Shown piece by piece: positions 7,501 through 14,996 of a stretch of DNA of 22,034 nucleotides. The stretch comes from a virus. The position numbers and the translations under genes are program-made. A model generated the notes under the pieces. That model was not told the origin of the DNA. It did no database searches and worked only from the letters and a program-made list of their open reading frames with translations. The stretch covers positions 1-22,034 of the IMG/VR virus record IMGVR_UViG_3300023184_000569, one strand, 5' to 3'. Within the stretch, counting starts at the first letter, position 1, and the number at the start of each line of letters is the position of its first letter.

Positions 7501-10500
7501 CTAATGGTTTCTCACCATTGTAAGCTAAAATTCCAGCAGTTGGTAACTGATCGCCTGTAAAGTCATACATGAAAAACTGAGGAACATTATCAGAAAACCA
7601 TTTCCAGTATAAACTAACAGTTGGTCCACCATTGAAATTCTCACGAGGTCTTCTTATATACTCACGAACATTTAACCAAAGATAATCTCTGTCAACATAA
7701 TCAGATGCCAAAGTTCCATAAAAATTATCATTAGATGACGTAGGACTTAGTGTATCTAGATTAAAATAACTTCCTAGATAAACTTGAACCTCAACAACTT
7801 GCTCACTATCTGGTTGTATTGCCCAAATACTTCTTCTATCAGGATTATAAATCAACTTAGTTAATATACCACCAGAAAATGGCTCATTATGTTTTTGTTG
7901 ACCTGTTGCGGAGTCTATAACTAAAATTTGATTATTAGCACCAATATAGATATCACCATCAAACTGATTTAGGGCTTGATTACCATAGTCAACGGGTGAT
8001 GATGTGTAGTTAATAGCATCAGTATCAACATAAAGTGATGTAAAAATAACATCGGTTGATGAGTTCATAGTACTATTCAAATTATTAAATAATAAACTAT
8101 TAAAATTACCACTTGATACAGAAGGAATATCAATAATAGTTCCATTATCGATTTTCTTTAGATTTGAGCCTTCAGCAAATAGATAAATAGATTCATTTTC
8201 TGGATCGTATGCAATGGAATTAGTAGCGACTAAAATACTATAAGTATAATCAATTGTTCTTGAACTACCATCTATCTTCAAAATAGCAACCGAGTCTGTA
8301 GTAACATACATATCTGATTCAAAGTCATTGAAGACCATGTTATAAGTATAATATGGTGTGGTATTAATTATTGTTGGACTTGTGGATCCAACCGGATAAA
8401 CATATATCGAAGTATCATTCTCAAACGACACATAGATATCACCATTACTATTATTCAATTGTATAGCATAAGCATCTGAAGCAAATGAATAAGATGCGAT
8501 AAGTAAGTTTATAAAAGGATCTACCTGATATAGAGTATTTTTAGATAAGGCATAAACATAGTTTGAAATACTATTATAACATAATCCTATACTTTGTGTT
8601 ATACCAAACAATAGATCAGTAGTTACTGTTCCATAAAAAGAATCAAAAACTCTTAGTTGATCACCAAGAACATATATCGAATTAACTGGCTCAACATAAG
8701 TTATATCAACCATGTTATTAACACCACCATACTGATAAGGTATATAAGTATTACTAAAGATATACTCAATACTAAAACTAGCCGTAAATGCAAGTTTATC
8801 ATACATACCTCTAAGAAGATCTGGAACCCAAGCTGGAGGACAACCAGTTTGACCGAAACCAATAGTAAAAGCTACAGTTGTGAACGCTGAGTTATTACAC
8901 AAAGAATCGGTAAGACCCCAGAATGGTCCCTCATAGCTTAGGTTTATAACATCAGGATTTAAATAAAGTGAATTAAATTCTATATTTTGTAAAGTATAAT
9001 AGGTCTTATTTATACCAACTACTTGACCAGTTGCAAATCCAACCTCTTCTAAAGATTCTCCACTAGCTGTTCCTAACAATATCTCATTAGAAGTTATAAG
9101 TGGACCGTGATTTCCACTATATTTTTTTATTATACGATAAGTGTCTATCCCAGGCAATGATGACTTACCAACATTAATTTGTAAATTAACTCTTTGTTTT
9201 TGTTTTTTAATATTAAACTTTAACGCACTAGCCGCATTTGAAACATAAATTCCAAAGTCGTTAATTGTTTCAGCCCAATTTTCAACCCAATTTCCAAGAG
9301 TAGTTGGAATATCGACAATACCACCACTATAAATAACAGTTTCCTCATATGACCTACCATTAATGATAATAGATAAGAATTTACCCATATCATAAAATGT
9401 AACGATTGAATGTTCAATATAAAAATCAGCAGTTGTTCCCACCTGAACAGTAAAATCAATAGGAACATTTGGAAAATCTGTACTTAATTTTATTGAATTG
9501 TAATAGACCGATGTATATCCGACCGTAATCAATGTTGGTAAAATACCAAGTGTATTTAATGTAAGAAAGTGTCTTGTTAACCAATTTCTTAAAGTCTTAT
9601 CAATAGTTCTTTGCATATCAACGAGACCAGATGAGTAAACCCATGCCACTCTCTCACTATAAACCATTTTATTTATCTTAATAAGTATTCCAAACTCATC
9701 AATATCTGTAAAGACTATACTATATTCCCAATTACTTGAGTAATCATAATTAAACTCTTTTACAAGTCTTTCATAAGTTTCAATACACTTTTCATAAACA
9801 TACTTAACACCACCTATACTATAAGAAGGTCCTACCTCATTATAATAATAATTGACAGTTGCGTAATCTGTTGGATATATTAGGTCAGCTTTTAATTGAC
9901 TATCATCATAATATAAATCTATATTAAAATACTTTAATTCGTCTTTAAACTTCTCAGCTGTAGTTGCTAGTGTTATTGCGGTTGATTGTGTATAAGACTG
10001 TGTAAAATAAATATGATCACTTGTTAAATATATTTCACCACCTACCAAATATTCTGAAACTATAGCTCCTGATGTAGAAGATGGTTCGATTGATAAATAT
10101 GTTGGTAAACTCCAATATAATAAAGAAGTTGTTGTTCCTGTAGGATAAATAGAATCGGTAGCACCAGACCAAGTATATGATTGTATGCACTGATATATCT
10201 CATTATTCCAAATAACTTGACTTCCAGTTGCATAATATGTTAGATTAACATTGCCTCTAAAAGAACTTATTGAAGAAACTTTAAAAAAGTCAAAATTCAA
10301 AGATGAATTAGGAACTTTAAATTCAGTACCCGGTTTCAAAATAGTTGGAACTGGATCTCCAAATGTTAATGACTTAGCAGTTGAATCAAATGTTATAGGT
10401 CCTCTATAAACTCTAGGTAAGTCTGTCTTAGTTATAACTTCTAATATAAGTGTAGAATCGGTAGGTAAGAATTGTAAATCATATTCAAAATGTAGAACAT

Positions 10501-11227
10501 CATAGATATTAGGATTCTTTATCGTAACAACATCAACATCATGATATCTACCAGTTTTTCTATAACTATCATTTTTTTGAGTATTGATTAGATTTAACTT
10601 TCTATATTGATAAAGTCTATCATAAAAAGTAGGCTCATTCCAAATAGATAAAGTATCTCTTAGTTGAGGAGTTATATAGTTATAAATACCTATTATATCA
10701 ACACCTTCGATTGTTACACCATCATAGCTTGAAGTTAATCCATATGATCCACTATAAGTATTCTCAAAAGCTTCGTTATTCATCAACGAAAGTATTAATA
10801 CAGCTCCTTTTTTAGAACCAACTACCGAATATACTCTATTCGGATCAGTGAATTCAAATATTGGACTATTGAATCTTAAAAATGTTCCTAATTTATATCT
10901 AGCTTCTATGTTTTTACCATATACCCACTTAGAAAAATAATTTTGCTCCTGGTTTACTGGTTCAATTTTAGTAATTGAATAAGTAGCAACACCTTGATAA
11001 AAGTGAAATCCAAACTCATTAAATAATTGAAATCTTCTTAAACTTAAATATGATTGATTCTCATACTCAAATGCAGGTATCTTCTCAAAAAGATAAAGAG
11101 CTTGTGTCTTAAATGTATCATTTGAGCTCTCAGGGAAAAGAATGTCACCCTCATATCTCTCGGATGTTTCATTATAATAAAAATTTAATGGATTTCCTTC
11201 TTTATCAAAGAATATTAAGTTCTGCAT
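4583..11227 (-). CDS. Giant tail/baseplate structural protein with probable beta-propeller and carbohydrate-binding-like segments
   Basis: This single 2214-residue frame covers 30% of the window. It is rich in Tyr, Ser, Thr and Asn with many short beta strands, as in phage tail and baseplate surface proteins. About residues 840-1152 contain seven repeats of the form [hydrophobic]-x-N/D-x-x-x-x-x-[IV]Y[VA]...[hydrophobic]-D (for example VNSIYVLGDQLRVFD, SNYVYALSKNTLYQVD, NGDIYVSFEND, ESDMYVTTDSVAILKID, ENESIYLFAEGSNLKKID, DGDIYIGANNQILVID, DRRSIWAIQPDS). This is a YVTN-type propeller. Segments near 337-379 (WNNEIYQC...W) and 1719-1817 (two repeats with V-x-Y-x-x-x-x-Y) resemble type-3 chitin-binding folds. 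A block near 1524-1542 (SIINAINYFGYNDLELNEYY) looks conserved in large phage baseplate proteins. It could be a gp7- or gp10-like wedge part or a fibre anchor; I cannot decide. It is next to gp25, which supports a baseplate location. Confidence 0.8.
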   Translation of the reverse strand: MQNLIFFDKEGNPLNFYYNETSERYEGDILFPESSNDTFKTQALYLFEKIPAFEYENQSYLSLRRFQLFNEFGFHFYQGVATYSITKIEPVNQEQNYFSKWVYGKNIEARYKLGTFLRFNSPIFEFTDPNRVYSVVGSKKGAVLILSLMNNEAFENTYSGSYGLTSSYDGVTIEGVDIIGIYNYITPQLRDTLSIWNEPTFYDRLYQYRKLNLINTQKNDSYRKTGRYHDVDVVTIKNPNIYDVLHFEYDLQFLPTDSTLILEVITKTDLPRVYRGPITFDSTAKSLTFGDPVPTILKPGTEFKVPNSSLNFDFFKVSSISSFRGNVNLTYYATGSQVIWNNEIYQCIQSYTWSGATDSIYPTGTTTSLLYWSLPTYLSIEPSSTSGAIVSEYLVGGEIYLTSDHIYFTQSYTQSTAITLATTAEKFKDELKYFNIDLYYDDSQLKADLIYPTDYATVNYYYNEVGPSYSIGGVKYVYEKCIETYERLVKEFNYDYSSNWEYSIVFTDIDEFGILIKINKMVYSERVAWVYSSGLVDMQRTIDKTLRNWLTRHFLTLNTLGILPTLITVGYTSVYYNSIKLSTDFPNVPIDFTVQVGTTADFYIEHSIVTFYDMGKFLSIIINGRSYEETVIYSGGIVDIPTTLGNWVENWAETINDFGIYVSNAASALKFNIKKQKQRVNLQINVGKSSLPGIDTYRIIKKYSGNHGPLITSNEILLGTASGESLEEVGFATGQVVGINKTYYTLQNIEFNSLYLNPDVINLSYEGPFWGLTDSLCNNSAFTTVAFTIGFGQTGCPPAWVPDLLRGMYDKLAFTASFSIEYIFSNTYIPYQYGGVNNMVDITYVEPVNSIYVLGDQLRVFDSFYGTVTTDLLFGITQSIGLCYNSISNYVYALSKNTLYQVDPFINLLIASYSFASDAYAIQLNNSNGDIYVSFENDTSIYVYPVGSTSPTIINTTPYYTYNMVFNDFESDMYVTTDSVAILKIDGSSRTIDYTYSILVATNSIAYDPENESIYLFAEGSNLKKIDNGTIIDIPSVSSGNFNSLLFNNLNSTMNSSTDVIFTSLYVDTDAINYTSSPVDYGNQALNQFDGDIYIGANNQILVIDSATGQQKHNEPFSGGILTKLIYNPDRRSIWAIQPDSEQVVEVQVYLGSYFNLDTLSPTSSNDNFYGTLASDYVDRDYLWLNVREYIRRPRENFNGGPTVSLYWKWFSDNVPQFFMYDFTGDQLPTAGILAYNGEKPLETTILNRKPNKDLTKISIPDYQQTIFDVVENNLEFIDDNNDVSVVPEPIQLFIGFNSADEGALRSVLQVYKKEYVDFTITTNSYNNDIVSFETIFDEFSGDRYGIISLPENSTSYFTTDSLGNFRGLKVGQHLAIFIKDVTNTKKQYLSNNNGYLLKIRSVFSREIIVDYFKDVDSLETESTIINDFPKTYLTTYLSCRFKVWNREVGRFNVLAQTEIEDIRYHVELNNVGKLISSDDVYIFKEYDIKEEGIDWNYLNAKRKEMLMMKNLIYPYIGSYKSIINAINYFGYNDLELNEYYRNVDVESENYSKLFKVEIPDIFDNTVEGWKDNDFIKHTFPNSKFEDTNLFNLTFRITDKEGNNVLYYTLEEVQKKLQGLKYWLQKNIIPITHKILDITGRADFVGGTTVVHQSRDAQFFNIKQNFTPITFDLNEAYLLPVNSGSTVYNCVLDFYISGSATSSLLPDYYTVDIRTYEIYREWYAFRNYQVEERVVYYDKLYESVIINNKTNNPRKFENAETWLYGTSYKIGDVVKYNRLIYVWTEQGGATSSIVSPVLDEGVGSNWLDITEWKEIDLVPVDKISEYRFIDNLNPFNFTIDSNITPYLVIEVTSDNGYGMIYRDRKNFEIKGILDIQEIEAFTNLTTKQYRDATLPIVYADIDKVPNLTMTSYPFTKGFLDIHGNYTDRPYLNSSNDIIYPRIKHGYPYVIENNSSFTVNNFRIELSGDFTYVQNPYVVSNIGSAYVMSNELNWTGNLPPSGTVSIEIRGDVAVGGKAFWRDSVNTANNQGLIPISSNGSYNIYARLSTGQNYGLTFSTVGNLNPQYYYIYSRSSAGLSNIRSYTQSFTNWPTYGNQAQDFKWSTFSQHGINIIESSDNYIYGDNFQKVVEGFNTNLGPFGYVYYQNRVTGTNFDVRLLFVTYYNSLTSTQSYVLRYRAGLLQETDQMLQDVTGLKLGTNSVSGLTVITQSYYPS

Positions 11228-11250
11228 CTACTAATCAAATACTATTTTGA

Positions 11251-11260
11251 ATATATATAA
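11251..11260 (-). promoter_or_regulatory. Candidate late promoter element for the giant gene
   Basis: Minus-strand TTATATATAT, 23 nt upstream of the ATG at 11227, in the 84-nt divergent gap. Same motif class and spacing as in front of the other late genes. No Shine-Dalgarno is visible between it and the start. Confidence 0.35.
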
Positions 11261-11284
11261 AAACTTTAATTCTTGATGGAGAAT

Positions 11285-11297
11285 TAATATATAATAA
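11285..11297 (+). promoter_or_regulatory. Candidate late promoter element for the 11312-13783 operon
   Basis: TAATATATAATAA, 14 nt before the ATG at 11312. It shares the TATATAAT core with the element before the tail tube gene. It would drive all five co-oriented genes, which have no other intergenic room for a promoter. Confidence 0.35.
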
Positions 11298-11311
11298 AAA
11301 TTCAAATATTT

Positions 11312-11890
11312 ATGAAATATATTAAAAGATTCAATGTAGAAGAAGCTATTTCTGAGCATCTTCAATATCACATAAACAATGATATGTCTATTACTGAAAA
11401 TATATTCAGATATGGTTCAGAATCTTACTTTAATCTTTTAAAAGAATCTAGAGAACTATATGATAGAGGATTAATTGAGTTATCTGGTCATGATAAAGAA
11501 CTTTTTGAAAATTCAGATATCGGAAAATTTGAAATGTTTGATGGAGAATTGGTTCCACTTGATTTACCATTAGAGATTATGGAGGAAATTAATGAGGCTG
11601 AATATAAAGGAAGAGAGGTTGAATTGAACCATCCAACAAGGAGCTCAGGCCCAAAGAAGTATAAAGTATTTGTTAAGAATCCAAAAACTGGAAATGTTAA
11701 AGTGGTTCATTTTGGAGATGTTTCGGGTGGATTAACAGCAAAAGTATCTGATTCAAAGGCTAGAAAATCCTTTGCGGCTCGTCATCAATGTCATTTGAAA
11801 AAGGATAAAACTAAACCAGGATATTGGGCATGTAGATTAAATAAATTTGGTCATCTTTTTGGCGGAAAAACTTATCCTGGATACTGGTAA
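11312..11890 (+). CDS. Candidate head-targeted protein with a KTKPGYWxCR C-terminal domain
   Basis: The 192 residues fall into three parts. Residues 1-16 (MKYIKRFNVEEAISEH) form a basic-amphipathic leader with possible ISE cleavage at 13-15. Residues 38-88 (SYFNLLKESRELYDRGLIEL, then SDIGKFEMFDGELVPLDLPL) form a small acidic domain of a type seen in T4-like phages. Residues 114-178 (KKYKVFVKNPKTGNVKVVHFGD...KARKSFAARHQCHLKKDKTKPGYWACRLNKFG) match a short domain that recurs in T4-like phage proteins and has no firm function. Cys160 and Cys174 with nearby His could bind metal. The protein ends KTYPGYW, repeating the PGYW of the domain. It is the first gene of a five-gene run; the next ATG starts one base after its TAA. 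Confidence 0.85.
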   Translation: MKYIKRFNVEEAISEHLQYHINNDMSITENIFRYGSESYFNLLKESRELYDRGLIELSGHDKELFENSDIGKFEMFDGELVPLDLPLEIMEEINEAEYKGREVELNHPTRSSGPKKYKVFVKNPKTGNVKVVHFGDVSGGLTAKVSDSKARKSFAARHQCHLKKDKTKPGYWACRLNKFGHLFGGKTYPGYW

Positions 11891-11891
11891 T

Positions 11892-12698
11892 ATGAAACAT
11901 CTAAAATCATATAAATTATTTGAAAACTCATTCTTCACAATAAGTGAGGATAGAAGAAAAAAGTTAATTAACTTTATAAATAGTAGTCTAGACGGCACTG
12001 ATTTTGATTTTTCTTCTTGGATATATCAAAATATAATTAGAGGAAAAGAAGAACATACAGAACTTAATGATTTTATTCAAAAAGTATCTCCTAATTGGAA
12101 AAAAATGCTTGATGAGTACTTATCTAAGTATAAAAGTGGAGTAATGAAAATTGGACAAGATGATCAAAATGAGTGGTTTGGAGTAAATTACAACTCAAAT
12201 CTTAAACAAAAAGAAGTAAAAGGAGATCTTGAAATAACAAAAAATTTTTATGTAACATTTGAAAAAAGTGAAGATAATTTGAAAAGATGGTTTAATGGTC
12301 TTGCATCTCTTATAAGTGACTTCTATAAGGCTTGCACGGAAGGTGAATTAAAAAACTCTGCAATTTCTTTTAAATGTGGATATGATGCCAAACATTTTAT
12401 TGAAGACAATGACCATTTAAAGTTTTATTGGTATAAAGATGAAGATAAAAATAAGGTATTAGAATTATATAATAATTGGTTGAAGAAAACTGGTATAAAG
12501 ACTCAAAAAAGAGCTTACGATTTTGGAATAGATACTGCAAAAGGTAAAGATAAAAACAGTTTTGGATTAATGGTTGCAAATAAGGTGAATGATCAATTTC
12601 AAAAACTCAAATCACAATATGGTAAAAAGTTTACTGCCGATCAATATGTAGATTACATAATAGATATGTTAAATAAAACAAAGTTTAAAATTGACTAA
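11892..12698 (+). CDS. Candidate head-packaged protein with leader peptide; HopA1-like layout (tentative)
   Basis: This 268-residue protein starts MKHLKSYKLFENS, almost the same leader as the protein at 13098, with a possible prohead-protease site after LFE (9-11). I chose the ATG at 11892 because the leader begins there and the junction TAA-T-ATG with the upstream gene is tight; an in-frame start at 11847 would lie inside the previous gene. The mature part is alpha/beta and soluble. Its second half has a strand (NFYVTFEKS), a helix, a strand (SAISFKCG), a DNDHLKFYWYKD block, another helix (VLELYNNWLKKTG), then FGIDTAKGKDKNSFGLMVANKV. This order of strand, helix, FK, charged-hydrophobic strand and SFG resembles HopA1-family effectors. 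That match is by eye and weak. Otherwise the function is unknown. Confidence 0.82.
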   Translation: MKHLKSYKLFENSFFTISEDRRKKLINFINSSLDGTDFDFSSWIYQNIIRGKEEHTELNDFIQKVSPNWKKMLDEYLSKYKSGVMKIGQDDQNEWFGVNYNSNLKQKEVKGDLEITKNFYVTFEKSEDNLKRWFNGLASLISDFYKACTEGELKNSAISFKCGYDAKHFIEDNDHLKFYWYKDEDKNKVLELYNNWLKKTGIKTQKRAYDFGIDTAKGKDKNSFGLMVANKVNDQFQKLKSQYGKKFTADQYVDYIIDMLNKTKFKID

Positions 12699-12699
12699 T

Positions 12700-13101
12700 A
12701 TGAAAATAAAAAAATTTAACGAATCAAATTCAGATAAATTAGATGAAGAATATTTATCATTCATATTTAGTGAGCTCATTGATAATGAAGCGGAGGTAGA
12801 GTCCGAAGAATTAAAGTCACAAAAATATTGGCATATATTTTTAGAAGAGCCTCAATTAAACTTAAAATTTAATTCGATTGACGACTACACAAAAAGTACA
12901 GAGGAAATATATAATTTTTCTAAAGAATTAGAATCATGCTTTAAAAGGATAGATGACGATTTCCCTGATGCTAAATATGAAATTGTAATAGAAGAAATAA
13001 TAGATGAAAAAGGTAATTATATATTTGATAGAGGAATTGATAGAGACTTTGAATTTCCAAAGAAATTACAAAGAATAATAATAATCACATTTAATTTATG
13101 A
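12700..13101 (+). CDS. Small unknown protein with short leader peptide
   Basis: The 133-residue protein begins MKIKKFNESNSDKL, a shorter version of the leader on its neighbours, with a possible cut after FNE (6-8). The chosen ATG repeats the TAA-T-ATG junction of the gene before; a TTG nine bases upstream is in frame but overlaps the previous stop. The body is acidic: an N-terminal helix (EEYLSFIFSELIDNE), a helical middle (SIDDYTKSTEEIYNFSKELESCFKRI) and two terminal strands (KYEIVIEEII, QRIIIITFNL). The overall helix-strand order and the I-x-I-x-F ending resemble the next gene product, so the two may be distant paralogues. No known family recognised. Confidence 0.8.
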   Translation: MKIKKFNESNSDKLDEEYLSFIFSELIDNEAEVESEELKSQKYWHIFLEEPQLNLKFNSIDDYTKSTEEIYNFSKELESCFKRIDDDFPDAKYEIVIEEIIDEKGNYIFDRGIDRDFEFPKKLQRIIIITFNL

Positions 13102-13520
13102 AGTATCTAAATAATTATAAATTATTTGAAAATTCAGAATATGACGATGCTAAAGAGAATTTAGAATTTATTTTATTAGATATAAAAGATTTAGGACTGA
13201 ATTATTCAATTTTTGGAAGAAGTAAATTTTTAGACAATCCCGGTGAAATGTGGTATAGAAATACTAAAGTTGAAAAAGGTTTTAAGGAATATATAAGCCT
13301 ATCAATTGGAACAAGAAAAGATTGTATAGATGAAATTTTAGATATAATAAAAGAATGTATTAATTACATGACAAATAATGATTGGAAATATAGTACAAAA
13401 ATAGATAGAGGTGTTAGTATGGTTGATATAGACATACATCAAATAGTTCCTTTATTCAATCAAAATAGAGATATTACAAAATATTTAGGACAAATACATA
13501 TACACTTTTGGAAAATATGA
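13098..13520 (+). CDS. Small unknown protein with leader MKYLNNYKLFEN
   Basis: The 140-residue protein overlaps the previous stop by 4 nt (ATGA), implying translational coupling. The leader MKYLNNYKLFENS matches that of the protein at 11892 in 9 of 13 residues, and the first 39 bases match in 32 positions. The body is a small alpha/beta domain: helix (DDAKENLEFILLDIKDLG), strand (LNYSIFG), strand (EYISLSIG), helix (CIDEILDIIKECINYM), strands and a final GQIHIHFWKI. No catalytic motif is evident. The shared leader and operon place it with the possible head-packaged proteins. Cleavage after LFE (9-11) would leave a mature chain of 129 residues. Confidence 0.82.
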   Translation: MKYLNNYKLFENSEYDDAKENLEFILLDIKDLGLNYSIFGRSKFLDNPGEMWYRNTKVEKGFKEYISLSIGTRKDCIDEILDIIKECINYMTNNDWKYSTKIDRGVSMVDIDIHQIVPLFNQNRDITKYLGQIHIHFWKI

Positions 13521-13783
13521 CACTACCATTTAAAGAAGAACAGGTATCTGAAAATAATTTCATCAGAACATTCTATCAAGATGTTGATTCAGGAGATTTA
13601 TATTGGCATCGTGATTTTGAAGATAGAATAATAGAATCAATTGAAGAAACTGATTGGAAATTTCAACTAGATGATAAATTACCAATTAATATAGAAGGTG
13701 AAATATTTATACCAAAGGGTTTATATCATAGAATAATAAAAGGAAATGGTGATTTAAAAATTAAATTAAAGAAACTAATTTAA
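13517..13783 (+). CDS. Small conserved phage protein with WHRD and H-containing C-terminal strand (cupin-like barrel possible)
   Basis: The 88-residue protein overlaps the previous gene by 4 nt (ATGA). A TTG nine bases upstream is in frame but unnecessary. It carries LYWHRDFEDRIIESIEETDWKFQLDDKLPINI (28-59) and IFIPKGLYHRIIKGNGDLKIKL (63-84), a pattern I recognise from short hypothetical proteins in many phages (WHRD-x-EDR, TDW-x-x-Q-x-D, LP, HR-x-IKG-x-GDL). The strand pattern and the late IPKG-x-x-H are cupin-like, suggesting a small beta barrel, but metal ligands are incomplete. Unlike the four genes before it, it lacks the MK...FE leader. It ends directly against the convergent nuclease gene (stops at 13781-13783 and 13784-13786). 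Confidence 0.8.
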   Translation: MTLPFKEEQVSENNFIRTFYQDVDSGDLYWHRDFEDRIIESIEETDWKFQLDDKLPINIEGEIFIPKGLYHRIIKGNGDLKIKLKKLI

Positions 13784-14890
13784 TTACTCACTCTTAACTT
13801 TATAATTCTCATTATAAATACGAATAACCTCTCCAAATTCTACCAATATACTCTCTTTAAAGGACTCATTATCATAATTTTGATTTTGAATATATCCTTT
13901 AATAAACTCTTCATATTCCAATTGAATAGAAATTTGTAATTCTTCTTCTGTTAATTCTTTTTCTTTCTTTTCTTTTTCAGTTTTAACAATATCATCAAGA
14001 TATTCAACTGAAGCAAAATTACCAACTTCTAATATTGTTTCTAATTTTCTTCTTAATTTACGATTATTAATTAATAAGTTATTTGATATAGATAAATCAA
14101 TATAATCTTTGGTATCTTTTAAAGAATCAATTAATTCAATATCATCCTCATTAACAACTTGAAATTTCTTAAATACTGGAGAGTAGGTATTAGGTTCGAA
14201 ATGTATTTTACCACTAACTAAATCTAAAACGGTAATTCCTTTTTGGTCACCCATATCATTACGATCCATTTGGTATGGGCTTCCAACAAATGTAAAATTC
14301 TTATTAGTTTGGCGTATATGTATATGACCCGAAAATACGTGTTTAAATCGATTAAATTCATCCACATCTATCTTATCAGCATTCCTATGGGCAACCGAAT
14401 TTAAATGCATCCTACACCCATTTAAATCACTATGGCAAAATAGATAATCCCCTGAATTAGACTGAAGTTGTTTAATCATTTCTAATCTTTTCTCAATCCA
14501 AGGCATTAATACTAATTTACTGCCAAAAACCTCAATGGTTGAAGTTTCAGTATAAACATTAATATTTTCAACAAAATTAAAAAGTCGAACTGAGTTAATA
14601 TCATTAGAACCTTTATTCCAAAGGTCATGATTACCAACAATCAAATGAACTGGAAGTATTTTAGATATTTCAGTTAATATCTTTTCAGCTTTATATGATG
14701 CGATAATGGGAATTGATGTTCGATTATCATAAAGGTCACCACAATGTACTAGTATATCACCTTCATTAGAATTTTCTTTTAAATATGGTATGAAGAAATT
14801 ATAAAAATAATCTTCCATCATATTTAGCCATTTATCTAGATTATTAACATAGACACCAAAATGCCAATCTGTTGTAATAAATACTTTCAT
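13784..14890 (-). CDS. gp47: Recombination endonuclease subunit, T4 gp47/SbcD-like metallophosphoesterase
   Basis: This 368-residue protein (T4 gp47 is 339) shows all phosphoesterase motifs in order: TTDWHFG with D8 and H10, CGDLYDNR with D52 and D55, VGNHD with N87 and H88, the CHSD histidine at 153, and SGHIHIRQ with H189 and H191, followed by FVGSPYQMDR. These bind two Mn ions in Mre11/SbcD enzymes. The C-terminal third has a Lys/Glu-rich helix (DDIVKTEKEKKEKELTEEELQ) that probably contacts the ATPase partner gp46. The complex resects DNA ends for recombination-dependent replication in T4. gp46 normally lies close to gp47 but is not in this window. The gene starts from its own upstream TATATAAA element and ends back-to-back with the plus-strand operon. 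Confidence 0.95.
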   Translation of the reverse strand: MKVFITTDWHFGVYVNNLDKWLNMMEDYFYNFFIPYLKENSNEGDILVHCGDLYDNRTSIPIIASYKAEKILTEISKILPVHLIVGNHDLWNKGSNDINSVRLFNFVENINVYTETSTIEVFGSKLVLMPWIEKRLEMIKQLQSNSGDYLFCHSDLNGCRMHLNSVAHRNADKIDVDEFNRFKHVFSGHIHIRQTNKNFTFVGSPYQMDRNDMGDQKGITVLDLVSGKIHFEPNTYSPVFKKFQVVNEDDIELIDSLKDTKDYIDLSISNNLLINNRKLRRKLETILEVGNFASVEYLDDIVKTEKEKKEKELTEEELQISIQLEYEEFIKGYIQNQNYDNESFKESILVEFGEVIRIYNENYKVKSE

Positions 14891-14910
14891 TCATATAACT
14901 ATATTTTCAA

Positions 14911-14918
14911 TTTATATA
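14911..14918 (-). promoter_or_regulatory. Candidate promoter element for gp47-like gene
   Basis: On the minus strand TATATAAA, within ACTATATAAATTG; the overlapping TATAAATT is 7 of 8 to T4 TATAAATA. It ends 20 nt before the ATG at 14890. Recombination genes in T4 are mostly early or middle, so the match may be fortuitous. Confidence 0.3.
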
Positions 14919-14947
14919 GTGAAATGATGTATATGTTCTTATAAATA

Positions 14948-14977
14948 AAAAAACCGATAGAAATCTATCGGTTTTTT
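14948..14977 (-). terminator. Intrinsic terminator after tail tube gene
   Basis: Thirteen-base arms AAAAAACCGATAG (14948-14960) and its complement (14965-14977) with a 4-nt loop. It lies 19 nt past the tail tube stop and gives a T-run when read on the minus strand. It separates the tail tube from the gp47-like gene downstream on the same strand, so the two are separate units. Confidence 0.9.
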
Positions 14978-14996
14978 AATTATTTTTATTTTACTA

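Noticed and set aside
5715-9468. Several 60-80 aa open frames inside the giant gene, and similar ones inside the sheath gene
   Set aside because: They are antisense or out-of-frame to long genes with clear protein-like sequence and have no leader, homology or own signals.
11847-11891. Upstream start for the 11892 gene
   Set aside because: It lies inside the preceding gene; the leader peptide shared with other products begins at 11892.
12691-12699. TTG start three codons before the 12700 gene (same situation at 13508 for the 13517 gene)
   Set aside because: Both TTG codons overlap the previous gene, and an ATG in a TAA-T-ATG or ATGA junction follows at once.
14940-14947. Exact TATAAATA on the plus strand
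   Set aside because: No plus-strand gene follows; it overlaps the edge of the tail tube terminator and is flanked by minus-strand genes, so probably chance in AT-rich DNA.
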